Origin: an uncultured Collinsella sp.
GTDB taxonomy: Bacteria > Actinomycetota > Coriobacteriia > Coriobacteriales > Coriobacteriaceae
DNA length: 32,089 bases
Direction of reading: 5' to 3'
Assembly: GCA_902478945.1 (NCBI GenBank)
Contig: CABSMX010000011.1
Span: 1-32,089, forward strand
A program made the position numbers and the translations under genes. The notes under the pieces are model-generated. The model did not search any database and was not told the DNA's origin. It saw only the letters and a program-made list of their open reading frames with translations. Shown piece by piece: positions 24,690-32,048 of the stretch (positions are counted from its first letter, which is position 1; every line of letters begins with the position of its first letter).

Positions 24690-26222
24690 TTACCTCATCT
24701 CTCTTTGCTTGAGCTGGCTTGCTTGGCGACGGTTACGCAGGCGGCGCTCCGCATCTGCGGAAGGCACAGGCGGCACGTAATCGTGCGGATGAATCTCGAC
24801 GGCGGCAGCGGGATTCGCGGCCTGTGTGGTCAATCCTGCACCCTCGGCCGGAACGGTTACGCCGTAGGCCTTAAGATCCTCTTCGAACTGTTTGTAGAAG
24901 TCGCAGAACTCAATCTGGTCCCTATAGACCTTCTCGACAGTCGCTTGATCCTGCGGCTTCATGTCCTTGATGATGGTCGGATTATCAGGATCCTCAGAAA
25001 ACTCCTCAGGGTTGGCTGCGACAACGCGGATGATGAGTCGATCTCTTTTCGTGCTGCGCAAAAGGGCGATGGCCTTGTTCTGCTTGGTGTCAAACATCAA
25101 TCGCCAGGGCTTTCCCGAACCCTCCATAACGGCATAGCGAGTAACGTTAATACCGCGAGCAGCCATGACCTCGTTGATAGAACGCTCGATATAGTCGTCT
25201 TTCATAGCATTGACAAGGGCAGCCTCCGCTTCATCGTTTGCAGCATAGACATCTTCGATCTCGTGCAATTGCTTAAGCGGCAGACTCTTTCCGTAACGGT
25301 TGTTGGCACGTTCGATGCGCGCACGATACTCTTCATAGACTCGGTGCCGTTCGCTCGATTCATACGTAGCGTTTTTTACTACGTATTCAAAATCATTCAT
25401 CATCTTCATCGCCGCCAGGCGATCATCGACGCGCGAATCAGGCCCAAGTGCATCAAAAGCGGCGCGGACGCTCTCAAACTTTGCAGAGATACGGTTTCGA
25501 AGGGGGATATCGAGTGCTTCGTCCTGCATAAGCGGCGTAACACGTCCCGCCCAAGTCTCAAACGCGCGAGCCGCTTCTTCGAGCGACCCTTCCTCTTGTT
25601 TAGTTGTTGATTCGGTAAGGTAACGGAGTGCCTTCTTCAGGTCCACTCCGCCGCCGGGACCAACAACATAATTCGTAATTTCCGCGACATGCTGAGCGCG
25701 AAGCCGCTCAGCAGTCTGGATAGCCTCAAGTTGAGCTCGCGACTGCTGAACGAACTGCTCTCTATGCGCTTCCGAAACCGTTGAGGGCAGTAGTGCGCTA
25801 ATCTCCCCGAGCAGAGCCGGAATCTTAGCGCGAACCGTTTCGGCATAGCGCATGTTTACCGCTTGCATTCCACTGGGCATATTGCCCAATGCCTCTTGGG
25901 AAAAAGCCTCGATACGAGCATTGATCAACCGATCAAAATATGCCGAAACCGAACCATCAGTGTCTTCAATCTTAGAAAGTGCTTTGGCTTTTATCCCAGC
26001 TAGAGAGCTCTTATATGACTGAATGGCCGCCTCAACGCGCTCCCGCTCCGAGGCTATGGCCGTCTCAACGCGCTCCCGCTCCAAGGCCCTGGCCGCCTCA
26101 ACGCGCTCCCGCTCCCGGTCTTCGCTCCGCTGCGCCCAAACAAACTCATCCTGCTCTCGCGTGGTCATCTTGTTCCACTGTTCCCGCGTGATTCCATATG
26201 ATGCGCTGAATGAATAGCTCAT
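24690..26222 (-). CDS. Coiled-coil protein, first gene of the kinase operon, unknown function
   Basis: A 510-residue soluble, mostly helical protein I do not recognise. It starts MSYSFSASYGITREQWNKM. Residues about 35-70 are an Arg/Glu coiled coil built from three 11-residue repeats (ERERVEAA type) encoded by 33-bp DNA repeats. A long helical body follows, then at about 385-420 a strand-rich motif (GINVTRYAVMEGSGKPWRLM, KNKAIALLRS-like, RLIIRVVA). The tail (DAERRLRNRRQASQLKQREMR) is strongly basic. The ATG at 26222 is preceded by AGGGGAACG and matches the promoter at 26257-26294. The frame is open to 26294, but that part overlaps the promoter palindrome. Possibly a scaffold or adaptor of the complex. 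Confidence 0.78.
   Translation of the reverse strand: MSYSFSASYGITREQWNKMTTREQDEFVWAQRSEDRERERVEAARALERERVETAIASERERVEAAIQSYKSSLAGIKAKALSKIEDTDGSVSAYFDRLINARIEAFSQEALGNMPSGMQAVNMRYAETVRAKIPALLGEISALLPSTVSEAHREQFVQQSRAQLEAIQTAERLRAQHVAEITNYVVGPGGGVDLKKALRYLTESTTKQEEGSLEEAARAFETWAGRVTPLMQDEALDIPLRNRISAKFESVRAAFDALGPDSRVDDRLAAMKMMNDFEYVVKNATYESSERHRVYEEYRARIERANNRYGKSLPLKQLHEIEDVYAANDEAEAALVNAMKDDYIERSINEVMAARGINVTRYAVMEGSGKPWRLMFDTKQNKAIALLRSTKRDRLIIRVVAANPEEFSEDPDNPTIIKDMKPQDQATVEKVYRDQIEFCDFYKQFEEDLKAYGVTVPAEGAGLTTQAANPAAAVEIHPHDYVPPVPSADAERRLRNRRQASQLKQREMR
26031..26115. repeat. Three 33-bp tandem repeats in the coiled-coil gene
   Basis: CTCAACGCGCTCCCGCTCC recurs at 26031, 26064 and 26097, a period of 33 bp that encodes 11-residue coiled-coil units. 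Tandem copies like these may vary in number between strains. Confidence 0.85.
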
Positions 26223-26256
26223 ATCGTTCCCCTGATTGCCGACTTTAATTGACCTA

Positions 26257-26294
26257 TTTCTACCGCCGTCTTGCGCGATTCTGTTGCGCAACAT
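26257..26294 (-). promoter_or_regulatory. Regulon promoter 5: ten-gene kinase operon
   Basis: On the minus strand ATGTTGCGCAAC (core 26283-26292), 20 bases, TAGAAA (26257-26262), then 34 bases to the ATG at 26222. No other site of this type lies anywhere between here and 12919, so it probably drives the whole operon. Confidence 0.75.
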
Positions 26295-26315
26295 TGGCGA
26301 GCGGCAGATTTGTCG

Positions 26316-26353
26316 ATGTTGCGCAACAGAAGGCAGCGGCTAGCGCATATCCT
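26316..26353 (+). promoter_or_regulatory. Regulon promoter 6: second kinase
   Basis: ATGTTGCGCAAC (core 26318-26327), 20 bases, TATCCT (26348-26353), then 29 bases to the ATG at 26383. Divergent from promoter 5, palindrome centres 35 bp apart. Confidence 0.75.
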
Positions 26354-26382
26354 GCTAATGGAAGAAAGGATGAAAGCGCGCC

Positions 26383-27630
26383 ATGACCGGATCCTACGAA
26401 GAAGTTCGACTCGTCAAGTTTCATACGCCAGCGCTGCTCTCCGAGCGTGAGCAGGCCGCGGCACGGCGTCGCTTTTGCACGCTTCTCGTTCCGCCGCAAA
26501 AGGGCGGCTTTGGCGGCAACGCCTATGTCCGCCGCGTCCAGAGCGGCGATCGCGCTTTTGAGCTCGCGCTTAAGATGCCGCGCCCCGATGCCCAACCCGA
26601 GCAAGAACAGCTCAACCGAGAAACTTTGGAAGAGGAATACCGCACGCTCTCCGTCGTATCCAATCTAAGGGGTTTTCCCGATGTCTACGGTTTTGGCTAC
26701 ACGGCAGACGGAACCCCGGCGCTGCTTATGGAATGGGTTGATGGCGTCTCGCTTCTTGATGCACGGTCCGCTCTATGTGATGGCGCTGAAACCTGCCCCG
26801 GCGATATCGTCGCTGCGCTGGGCTGGAGCGTACTCAAGATCATCTTGTCCACGCAATCACTCGACACGCCCTTTGTTCACCGCGACCTCTCCATGCGCAA
26901 CATCATGCTGCGTCACGATCGCATCCCGCTCGAGGAGCAGGTGTCGAGCGGCTATTTTGACATCTGCCTGATCGATATGGGCAGTGCCAAGCTCGTTAAA
27001 CCGGACTTTTCCTTTACCGTCGACGTCAACGCTTTTCGCGGCGCCACGCCGGCATACGCGGCACCCGAAATGCTGGAGCGGTTTAAGGCCGACCCCGGTG
27101 CGCGCGACAACCCCGCCGTCGACATCTATGCGCTGGGAAGCATCCTCTACGAGCTTTATTGCGGACATGCCCCCTTTGAGGCAGAGCTCAAGCGCTCTGG
27201 AGATCACGCGCTCCTCAAGCGCACCGTGCAGCCGCAACCCCTTGCGCCCGCAACTCCCCGCGAGGAGGGCTTGGTCAACGCGATTATGGCTTGTTTGGCA
27301 GTCTCGCAAGACGCACGCCCTTCGGCAAATGAACTCGCGGCGCGCCTTGAGCCTTTCGCCCGTACGGGTGCCCCGCGAAAGCACCGGCCCGTGGCGGATC
27401 GCGGCAGCGCTACCGTGCGGGTGGATGACGCCGTCCCCACCCGCACGGTTGCACAGGCGCAGCCCGCGCCTCGGCCAACCCCATCCACCGAGACGGTCCG
27501 CAGCGCCGAGTCCATGCGTCGCGCACGCCTTGCCGTCAAACGTCAACGCTCGATGGCACTCACGATGGTGATTGTTGCCCTGGTAGCAATCGTGGTCATA
27601 CTCGTCCTCGCATCTGCCGGCATGCTTTAA
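26383..27630 (+). CDS. Tail-anchored Ser/Thr protein kinase
   Basis: A 415-residue Hanks-type kinase. Visible elements: glycine loop KGGFGGNAYV (about 40-49), ATP lysine in LALKMP (64), HRDLSMRN (catalytic Asp 168), DMG in place of DFG (198-200), YAAPEM (about 225-230) and DIYALGSILYEL. After the kinase domain comes a Pro/Thr linker holding ATVRVDD and TETVRS, similar in style to the ETVTV motif of the large kinase. A single C-terminal hydrophobic helix (about 390-412, VIVALVAIVVILVLA) anchors it, with no outer sensor domain. AAAGGA lies 12 bases before the ATG. Its divergent regulon promoter suggests it belongs to the same signalling system; it may prime or antagonise the large kinase. Confidence 0.92.
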   Translation: MTGSYEEVRLVKFHTPALLSEREQAAARRRFCTLLVPPQKGGFGGNAYVRRVQSGDRAFELALKMPRPDAQPEQEQLNRETLEEEYRTLSVVSNLRGFPDVYGFGYTADGTPALLMEWVDGVSLLDARSALCDGAETCPGDIVAALGWSVLKIILSTQSLDTPFVHRDLSMRNIMLRHDRIPLEEQVSSGYFDICLIDMGSAKLVKPDFSFTVDVNAFRGATPAYAAPEMLERFKADPGARDNPAVDIYALGSILYELYCGHAPFEAELKRSGDHALLKRTVQPQPLAPATPREEGLVNAIMACLAVSQDARPSANELAARLEPFARTGAPRKHRPVADRGSATVRVDDAVPTRTVAQAQPAPRPTPSTETVRSAESMRRARLAVKRQRSMALTMVIVALVAIVVILVLASAGML

Positions 27631-27668
27631 CCGGCGGCGATGCCAAGGTCAGCTCATAGACCCTATAC

Positions 27669-27716
27669 AAAAAACGGTGACGAACGCAGCTCTCGATAAA
27701 GCCGCACCCGTCACCG
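27669..27716 (-). terminator. Terminator of the zinc-ribbon membrane protein gene
   Basis: On the minus strand CGGTGACG (27709-27716) pairs with CGTCACCG (27675-27682) across a 26-base loop, followed by TTTTTT (27669-27674). The long loop makes it less typical, but position and T-run fit. On the plus strand the second kinase also ends just before it. Confidence 0.6.
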
Positions 27717-27741
27717 CTTCACGCATCGCATACAGGCGGCA

Positions 27742-28986
27742 CTAGGAAATCATAAGCTCGAAGGAATCCGTGATGCGCGTTCCCATATTAACGGCGCCGT
27801 CTCCCGATTCGACTGTGATATTCAGGTAGTACTTGCCGTTCTTCTTTTTAGGTACACCCGTAACCGTAAGGTCGCAGCCGTCCTCCTCGACGGGAAGCGA
27901 AAACTCAAAACCCTTGTTCCTAACAAACGAACCGGTGACATCCGTGTAGGTGCGATAGTCGTCACCATCGGATTGCGCGACGGTTTTTTCGGCGTTGTAG
28001 GTATCGTGGGCATGCAGCGTGGCCGAGATGTCTGCAACCACTTCGCCGGAATCGCTGATGCTCTTAAACACAATCACAAGGTCGTTTTTGCTCGCGCCGT
28101 AGCAAGTATGGCCCCAAGAGTTGCCCGTCTCCTTAAGTGCTCCGCGCCACGTGGTGTTGGCAAAGCTCGTGGGCTTATCGATATTGAGCTTCGCTGTGCT
28201 ACCAGAGGTCGTGGTGGTCGACGAGATCGCATTGCCCGTCGTGGAAGAGCCCTCGGCATCGGAGCTGGCGTCCTCGCCGTTCTTGCTTGCGGTCTTAAGC
28301 TCCGCCTTAGCATCCTTAAGGTCGGACTTTGCCTGATCGAGCTCGTCTTGCGTTTTCGTGAGTTCGTCCTTGGAAGATTCAAGCTGCTTCTTGAGCTTTT
28401 GAATCTGCTCCGTATTTTGCGGATGAGCCAAACCATATGAGTAGCCCGCCCAGCCGGTTCCCGCACACAAGGCGGCAACGACAATAACGCCGGCGGCGAT
28501 GGCGGGCGCATACGACTTGCCCAGGCGCTTGCGTGCCAGCTTGTACTCGGCCTTGGCCGTCTTGAGGCTCTCGCGGTCCTGCTCGAGCTGCTCTTCCTCA
28601 CTGAGCGGCGTAGAACCAAAATCGGCATGGCAGGCAGGCTCAGTTTCCACGTCCTCGATCGTAGTGCCAAAGTCCGACAAGGGATCGACTACACGCGTGG
28701 CGTCCGAATCGGATTCGGGCACAGCGGGCTCAAACGCGCCGGGTGCCGCCACCGGCTGCTCGTCTGCTTTCGAGGCAGCATCCGCCTTAGGCAACTCCAC
28801 CGTTGCCGCCGTAGCGGCCTCGCCGTCGCGCCAAGAAAAGGCAGGGCTCTGCGACACGGTCTGGGGCGTAGTATAGGGATCTTCAGAAACGGGCGCAGTC
28901 GACGAGGGCACGGCAAGAGGCGATCCACACTCAGAGCAAAAACTAGCGTCATCGGGCAATAATGCACCGCAATAAGGGCATTCCAT
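27742..28986 (-). CDS. Zinc-ribbon, single-pass membrane protein with coiled coil
   Basis: A 414-residue protein. The N-terminal zinc ribbon has Cys 3, 6, 17 and 20 (CPYC ... CSEC). A Ser/Pro/Glu-rich cytoplasmic region follows with SWRDGE at about 51-56, similar to SWRDDE in the EF-hand-like membrane protein (copy B). A transmembrane segment lies at about 159-184, an outside coiled coil at about 191-233 (LKKQLESSKDELTKTQDEL), a Thr/Ser linker and a C-terminal beta-rich domain (about 260-414) with WRGALKETGNSWGH. The ATG at 28986 has GAGAGG nine bases upstream; a TTG three codons earlier overlaps that site. Own regulon promoter (29048-29085). The first eight codons and the promoter are duplicated at 31325-31449. 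Function unknown; probably an envelope sensor or assembly factor. Confidence 0.8.
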   Translation of the reverse strand: MECPYCGALLPDDASFCSECGSPLAVPSSTAPVSEDPYTTPQTVSQSPAFSWRDGEAATAATVELPKADAASKADEQPVAAPGAFEPAVPESDSDATRVVDPLSDFGTTIEDVETEPACHADFGSTPLSEEEQLEQDRESLKTAKAEYKLARKRLGKSYAPAIAAGVIVVAALCAGTGWAGYSYGLAHPQNTEQIQKLKKQLESSKDELTKTQDELDQAKSDLKDAKAELKTASKNGEDASSDAEGSSTTGNAISSTTTTSGSTAKLNIDKPTSFANTTWRGALKETGNSWGHTCYGASKNDLVIVFKSISDSGEVVADISATLHAHDTYNAEKTVAQSDGDDYRTYTDVTGSFVRNKGFEFSLPVEEDGCDLTVTGVPKKKNGKYYLNITVESGDGAVNMGTRITDSFELMIS

Positions 28987-29087
28987 AGGGCACAACCTCT
29001 CAAAATGTGTCGTTTGCAGCCATCCTGCAACTTGGCGTATCTGCCCTATAATGTCTCAATAGTTATGCAAAGCGTTGCGCAACATTT
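28963..29087. repeat. 125-bp direct repeat, left copy
   Basis: Identical to 31325-31449 except for one base (A at 28994, G at 31356). It contains the first eight codons, ribosome site and promoter of the zinc-ribbon gene. It marks the left boundary of the inserted AT-rich segment. Confidence 0.95.
29048..29085 (-). promoter_or_regulatory. Regulon promoter 7: zinc-ribbon membrane protein
   Basis: On the minus strand ATGTTGCGCAAC (core 29074-29083), 20 bases, CATTAT (29048-29053), then 61 bases to the ATG at 28986. The same DNA also reads TATAAT on the plus strand (29047-29052), so an opposing promoter is possible. Confidence 0.65.
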
Positions 29088-29536
29088 GGTAATTGCTTGC
29101 ACCGTCATCCCCTCCCCTTCAATCACCCACTTGGCTGCTGTTTGTCTGCCTGATTGATCCATCACCCATATTTACTAGAAAAGAAACCAGGCACCAAATT
29201 AAAACAAGTCTTATCACACAGGTGATTAAACTAATGTTAAAAAGCTAGAACAAATTATTTGCCATGAAGTAGTTAAGTCTGAAGCCTGCAGGGAAACATA
29301 ATTGAACAGAGTCGAAATTCCTACTTTTATTTATAAACTAATTAACACAATTAAGTTGGCCTTTATATAAATGGATTCTGGCGCACCTTCTTCTAATACT
29401 GCGTCGCGAACGAGTAAATCTGGTAATTTGAGTGTATCGTTGTGGCATTATTTCAGGTACAAACTTCCATACTTTTGGTGCGCAATCCATGCAACTGTAC
29501 GTGCAAACCATAATGCGATTTTAGGTGAGTAACACG
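29088..29536. other. Gene-free AT-rich leader of the inserted segment
   Basis: No open frame with a ribosome site is seen in these 449 bases. A fair promoter match for the plus-strand genes is TTGAAC (29302-29307), 17 bases, TTTTAT (29325-29330), which would give a leader of about 200 nt. No inverted-repeat element end is evident at the left junction. Confidence 0.4.
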
Positions 29537-30262
29537 ATGGGTTTATTTAATTCGATTGACTTCTCTTCAGTATTATCCGATACACTTTCAGGGCTTATTG
29601 TGACGGGCGTCGCTGCTTTGGCAAGTTATTTATTTGTCTCACGTTATGCCGATTCCATCGCATTCTCGAAAAAAATGGAATCGTATGGTTTTACACAATT
29701 TACTACTGGCAAACAAACCGCGAAAGAAGTGCTCGATATGTGCGAGCGCGCTACGCTCATTAAAATTATCAACGTATCTGGCTTTCATTACCTAAATTCA
29801 AATGAAATCATGCTAAGACGTGCATTGGAGCGTGGTGCCGAGGTGCGTTTCTTGTGCGCGCGCCCAAATTCCCAGTTTTTACGCGACATCGAAGAAATGG
29901 AATTTCACACCCTCAATGCTTCAGGCAAGCGCATTCGAGAGAGAGACTCCAAAATCACATCGGAAATAATCGACTTAGTTAAAAAATACGACAACCTAGG
30001 CTTAGATATACGTTTCTACAACACTCAATATCGCCTGCCATACGTTATTGCATACTATCCTGATAACTCAGTAAAAGTATGGCTGACCATGACCTTGCCA
30101 CCTTACAAATCAACAAAAGCGTTTATTTTAAGGGGCAACGCCGATTGTGACCGCATATATCATGAAGAGGCTAATTTTGTTGAAATGATTGAAACAAATT
30201 TCGACACAATTTGGAGCCACGGCTCCATAGATGCTAAGGAGTATGATTTTGCCTGCGAATGA
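29537..30262 (+). CDS. Membrane-anchored PLD-like domain protein lacking the HKD motif
   Basis: A 241-residue protein. One hydrophobic helix near the N-terminus (about 16-35, LSGLIVTGVAALASYLFV) is followed by a domain resembling HKD-less phospholipase-D-like proteins: LIKIINVSGFHYLN, then IMLRRALERGAEVRFLCARP, LDIRFYNTQYRLPYVIAYYP, VWLTMTLP and a closing NFVEMIETNFDTIW. The H-x-K catalytic signature of active phospholipases is not visible, so a sensing or binding role is more likely than catalysis. The ATG at 29537 has AGGTGAG about seven bases upstream; a GTG at 29525 overlaps that site. It overlaps the start of the next gene, so the pair is translated together. Codon use differs from the flanking genes, a sign of transfer. 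Confidence 0.7.
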   Translation: MGLFNSIDFSSVLSDTLSGLIVTGVAALASYLFVSRYADSIAFSKKMESYGFTQFTTGKQTAKEVLDMCERATLIKIINVSGFHYLNSNEIMLRRALERGAEVRFLCARPNSQFLRDIEEMEFHTLNASGKRIRERDSKITSEIIDLVKKYDNLGLDIRFYNTQYRLPYVIAYYPDNSVKVWLTMTLPPYKSTKAFILRGNADCDRIYHEEANFVEMIETNFDTIWSHGSIDAKEYDFACE

Positions 30263-30911
30263 CTCTCAATTTCTACATTGGAGAAAACTGGTTGACGAAG
30301 CGCGCAACACCATGGCGCAAGTTCAAAAAAACGACGGTCTACTTATCGAGGTGGCTGCACAGCACCCTTTGATCGATGGCGTATATCCAAATCCAGAATT
30401 CTCTGCCCGTCTCGATGCAGCCATTAAGCGTTACGAGTTGGAGCGACAGAATGGCGAAATGGTAAAACTATATGTACCTGGCAGCCGTCATATGCAGGAT
30501 GGCGTCGCCGACCAAATTTCTCTTTCGGCGGCAGGATGCAATTACCTTGAAACGCATGGTGTTGACCCTACCGATTTATACGGTGAAGACGCCAACTTAA
30601 AATACAAGGGCGACGACGGTGTGTACAACTCATCCGATGAGTGCTACGTCGCAACAAGTCTGTTTAGAGATTTAGGCTTCGGTCGTCTTGCAAGCTATTG
30701 CTCACCTGCTCAGTTAATGAGAAAAGCACTGAGTTACATACAGTTCGGCGTGCTCCCTTACATGTATTCCGTGCCATGTGAGCACATGTTTCACGACTAT
30801 GTTGATGAAGCATTCATACACATCCCGGTGTTCCTTGGAGACGGAACAGGTCTGCAAGTGAACTCTGATGAAGCAAAACGGCTGCGTGAGCTTCGTAAGC
30901 CAGTGGAATAA
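30249..30911 (+). CDS. DUF218/SanA-YdcF-like protein
   Basis: A 220-residue protein from the chosen TTG. The order of elements matches the DUF218 (YdcF/ElyC/SanA) fold: RLDAAIKRYELERQNGE, MVKLYVPGSRH (first strand and loop), SLSAAGCNYLETHGVDPTDL (helix and GVxPxxI-like turn), YGEDANLKY, then NSSDECYVATSLFRDLGFGR and a strand leading to the second loop. Active-site residues of the family are not clearly conserved, so I call fold and not activity. AAGGAG (30236-30241) is seven bases before TTG 30249 but only one base before the ATG at 30243, so TTG is preferred; the frame is open from 30231. Overlaps the PLD-like gene by 14 bases. In the AT-rich insert the two probably form one functional unit. 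Confidence 0.6.
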   Translation: MPANDSQFLHWRKLVDEARNTMAQVQKNDGLLIEVAAQHPLIDGVYPNPEFSARLDAAIKRYELERQNGEMVKLYVPGSRHMQDGVADQISLSAAGCNYLETHGVDPTDLYGEDANLKYKGDDGVYNSSDECYVATSLFRDLGFGRLASYCSPAQLMRKALSYIQFGVLPYMYSVPCEHMFHDYVDEAFIHIPVFLGDGTGLQVNSDEAKRLRELRKPVE

Positions 30912-31324
30912 ATAGCTCGATTCTCTTAATCCGAGATTTTAAGCAAGTCCTCGTGCGACCCACAAACAGCTTGTCGTACGAGGACACAATCAATACCCTT
31001 GCATTTCAATTGAATGTCTTAGCCTTTAGGCATCAAAAGAACTCATCTTCCGTTCTGCGGAGTCATCCTTGGCTTAGTCGGATACGGGTCACCAAACCTC
31101 GCATTGACATTCATGCCGCCCTTACCAACCCACCACAATTGCCGCGTCCAGAGCTATTTATGCCGTACTTTTAATTGATCTTTTCTCAGCCGAAGAGCAT
31201 TCAAAAGATACGCATCGGCATTTTGTTGGCATATCAGAGCCAAAACAAACGGCCGGTTTTGAATTCAGAAAGCGCGCCGAACTGAAACGCAGCACACGCA
31301 AGAAATTAGGCGCTTCTCTATTGC
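30912..31324. other. Gene-poor right part of the insert with gene-like debris
   Basis: No confident gene. A plus-strand frame open from about 31110 reads TIAASRAIYAVLLIDLF, then SAEEHSKDTHRHF and QTAGFEFRKRAELKR up to the right repeat, but it has no start codon or ribosome site; it may be the tail of a decayed gene. A short plus-strand frame at 30953-31174 overlaps it in another phase. Both are too weak to annotate as genes. Confidence 0.35.
30947..30985. repeat. 13-bp inverted repeat after the DUF218-like gene
   Basis: GTCCTCGTGCGAC (30947-30959) and GTCGTACGAGGAC (30973-30985) pair with one mismatch around a 13-base loop. No T-run follows, so it is not a classic terminator; it may be a weak terminator, an mRNA-stabilising hairpin or an element site. 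It lies 35 bases past the stop codon. Confidence 0.6.
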
Positions 31325-31348
31325 TGCACCGCAATAAGGGCATTCCAT
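31265..31348 (-). pseudogene. Duplicated 5' fragment of the zinc-ribbon gene
   Basis: The right repeat copy brings the ribosome site, ATG (31348) and first eight codons (MECPYCGA) of the zinc-ribbon gene. The frame then leaves the repeat and ends after 27 residues at 31265. It is a by-product of the duplication; only two of the four zinc cysteines remain. Confidence 0.85.
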
Positions 31349-31449
31349 AGGGCACGACCTCTCAAAATGTGTCGTTTGCAGCCATCCTGCAACTTGGCGT
31401 ATCTGCCCTATAATGTCTCAATAGTTATGCAAAGCGTTGCGCAACATTT
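31325..31449. repeat. 125-bp direct repeat, right copy, with an orphan regulon promoter
   Basis: Right copy of the repeat at 28963-29087, with one mismatch. It includes ATGTTGCGCAAC on the minus strand (core 31436-31445) and CATTAT 20 bases on, now leading only to a 27-residue remnant. The opposite strand TATAAT (31409-31414) could serve the gene that starts at 31529. Confidence 0.95.
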
Positions 31450-31528
31450 TTCGAGTCGGCACGCTTTGAGCGTAGCCATTTCCTAACATGTTTGCAGTTC
31501 GTCATTAAAGTTATCTGGGGAGGCAGCC

Positions 31529-32048
31529 ATGGCGGCGGAAACACCGTGCTCGGTCCTCTACAACGACATCCGCTCGTTCGGCGGCCTTAAGCATCTCGAG
31601 ATTGCGCGAATGCTCATTAACGGCAATTCGTATGCAGGCAGTACCCTACTCGACAAATGCTCTACCAACCGCTCGTACCTCACTCGCTACATCGTCCACC
31701 GCGAGCCCGATCAGTGTGCGCCAGGTATCTACAATGACCTTACCGTCTCCACGCTTAACCTTGCCGCCGCCATCGGCAACAAGCTCGGCGGGGGCGATTG
31801 CGCCTATCAGGAAATATCCGAGCATTACAGCGGCCCGGCGGCCCAAAGCATGATGTCGATTCTCGCCGATTATGACCTCGACGACCGCCTCTACGCCAAT
31901 GCCCTGGGGCGCATCAGCAGCTCCGACGACCACAGCCCCCGCGAAAAGAGCACGCTCTTCTTGATGCTCTTTGTAGCAACGGGCGCACTTGCCAATCCCG
32001 TTCAAGGCGTGGCCACCGTCGAGCGCTTTTGCGACAGCAAGACAGGCG
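31529..32048 (+). CDS. Unknown protein, 3' end cut by the contig edge
   Basis: An open frame from ATG 31529 with GGGGAGG five bases upstream runs to the adapter without a stop; about 173 residues are visible. It begins MAAETPCSVLYNDIRSFGGL and continues with helical, GC-rich-codon sequence (LNLAAAIGNKLGGGD, SAQSMMSIL-like, LFLMLFVATGALANP). I do not recognise a family; helices around 45-70 (SYAGSTLLDKCSTNRSYLT) could be DNA-binding-like, but this is weak. Codon use matches the main contig, not the AT-rich insert, so it is a native gene that lay next to the zinc-ribbon promoter before the insertion. The minus-strand frame opposite it is a shadow. Confidence 0.75.

Larger units (their letters stand above)
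29088..31324. mobile_element. AT-rich inserted segment flanked by 125-bp direct repeats
   Basis: This 2237-bp stretch is visibly poorer in G+C than everything around it and uses AT-ending codons, unlike its neighbours. It is bounded exactly by the two 125-bp direct repeats. It carries two overlapping plus-strand genes (PLD-like and DUF218-like), a hairpin and what may be gene debris. No transposase or integrase is visible. Entry by homologous recombination or by an element whose integrase acts in trans or is lost is possible. The layout resembles a small cargo of the kind found in defence islands. Confidence 0.75.

Noticed and set aside
24012..25610. 532-residue plus-strand open frame
   Set aside because: It crosses the boundary of two well-supported minus-strand genes (FHA and coiled-coil) and is Arg/His-rich low complexity.
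12919..26222. Type VI secretion locus
   Set aside because: The kinase/phosphatase/FHA/ClpB-like combination recalls it, but no sheath, tube, baseplate or membrane-complex genes are present and the AAA+ protein lacks ClpV features.
29088..31324. Insertion sequence or transposon
   Set aside because: No transposase, no terminal inverted repeats, and the flanking repeat is 125 bp, far too long for a transposition target duplication.
31158..31355. 65-residue minus-strand frame at the right repeat
   Set aside because: It starts in the repeat, out of frame with the real zinc-ribbon start, and has no ribosome site; the in-frame remnant is 31265-31348.
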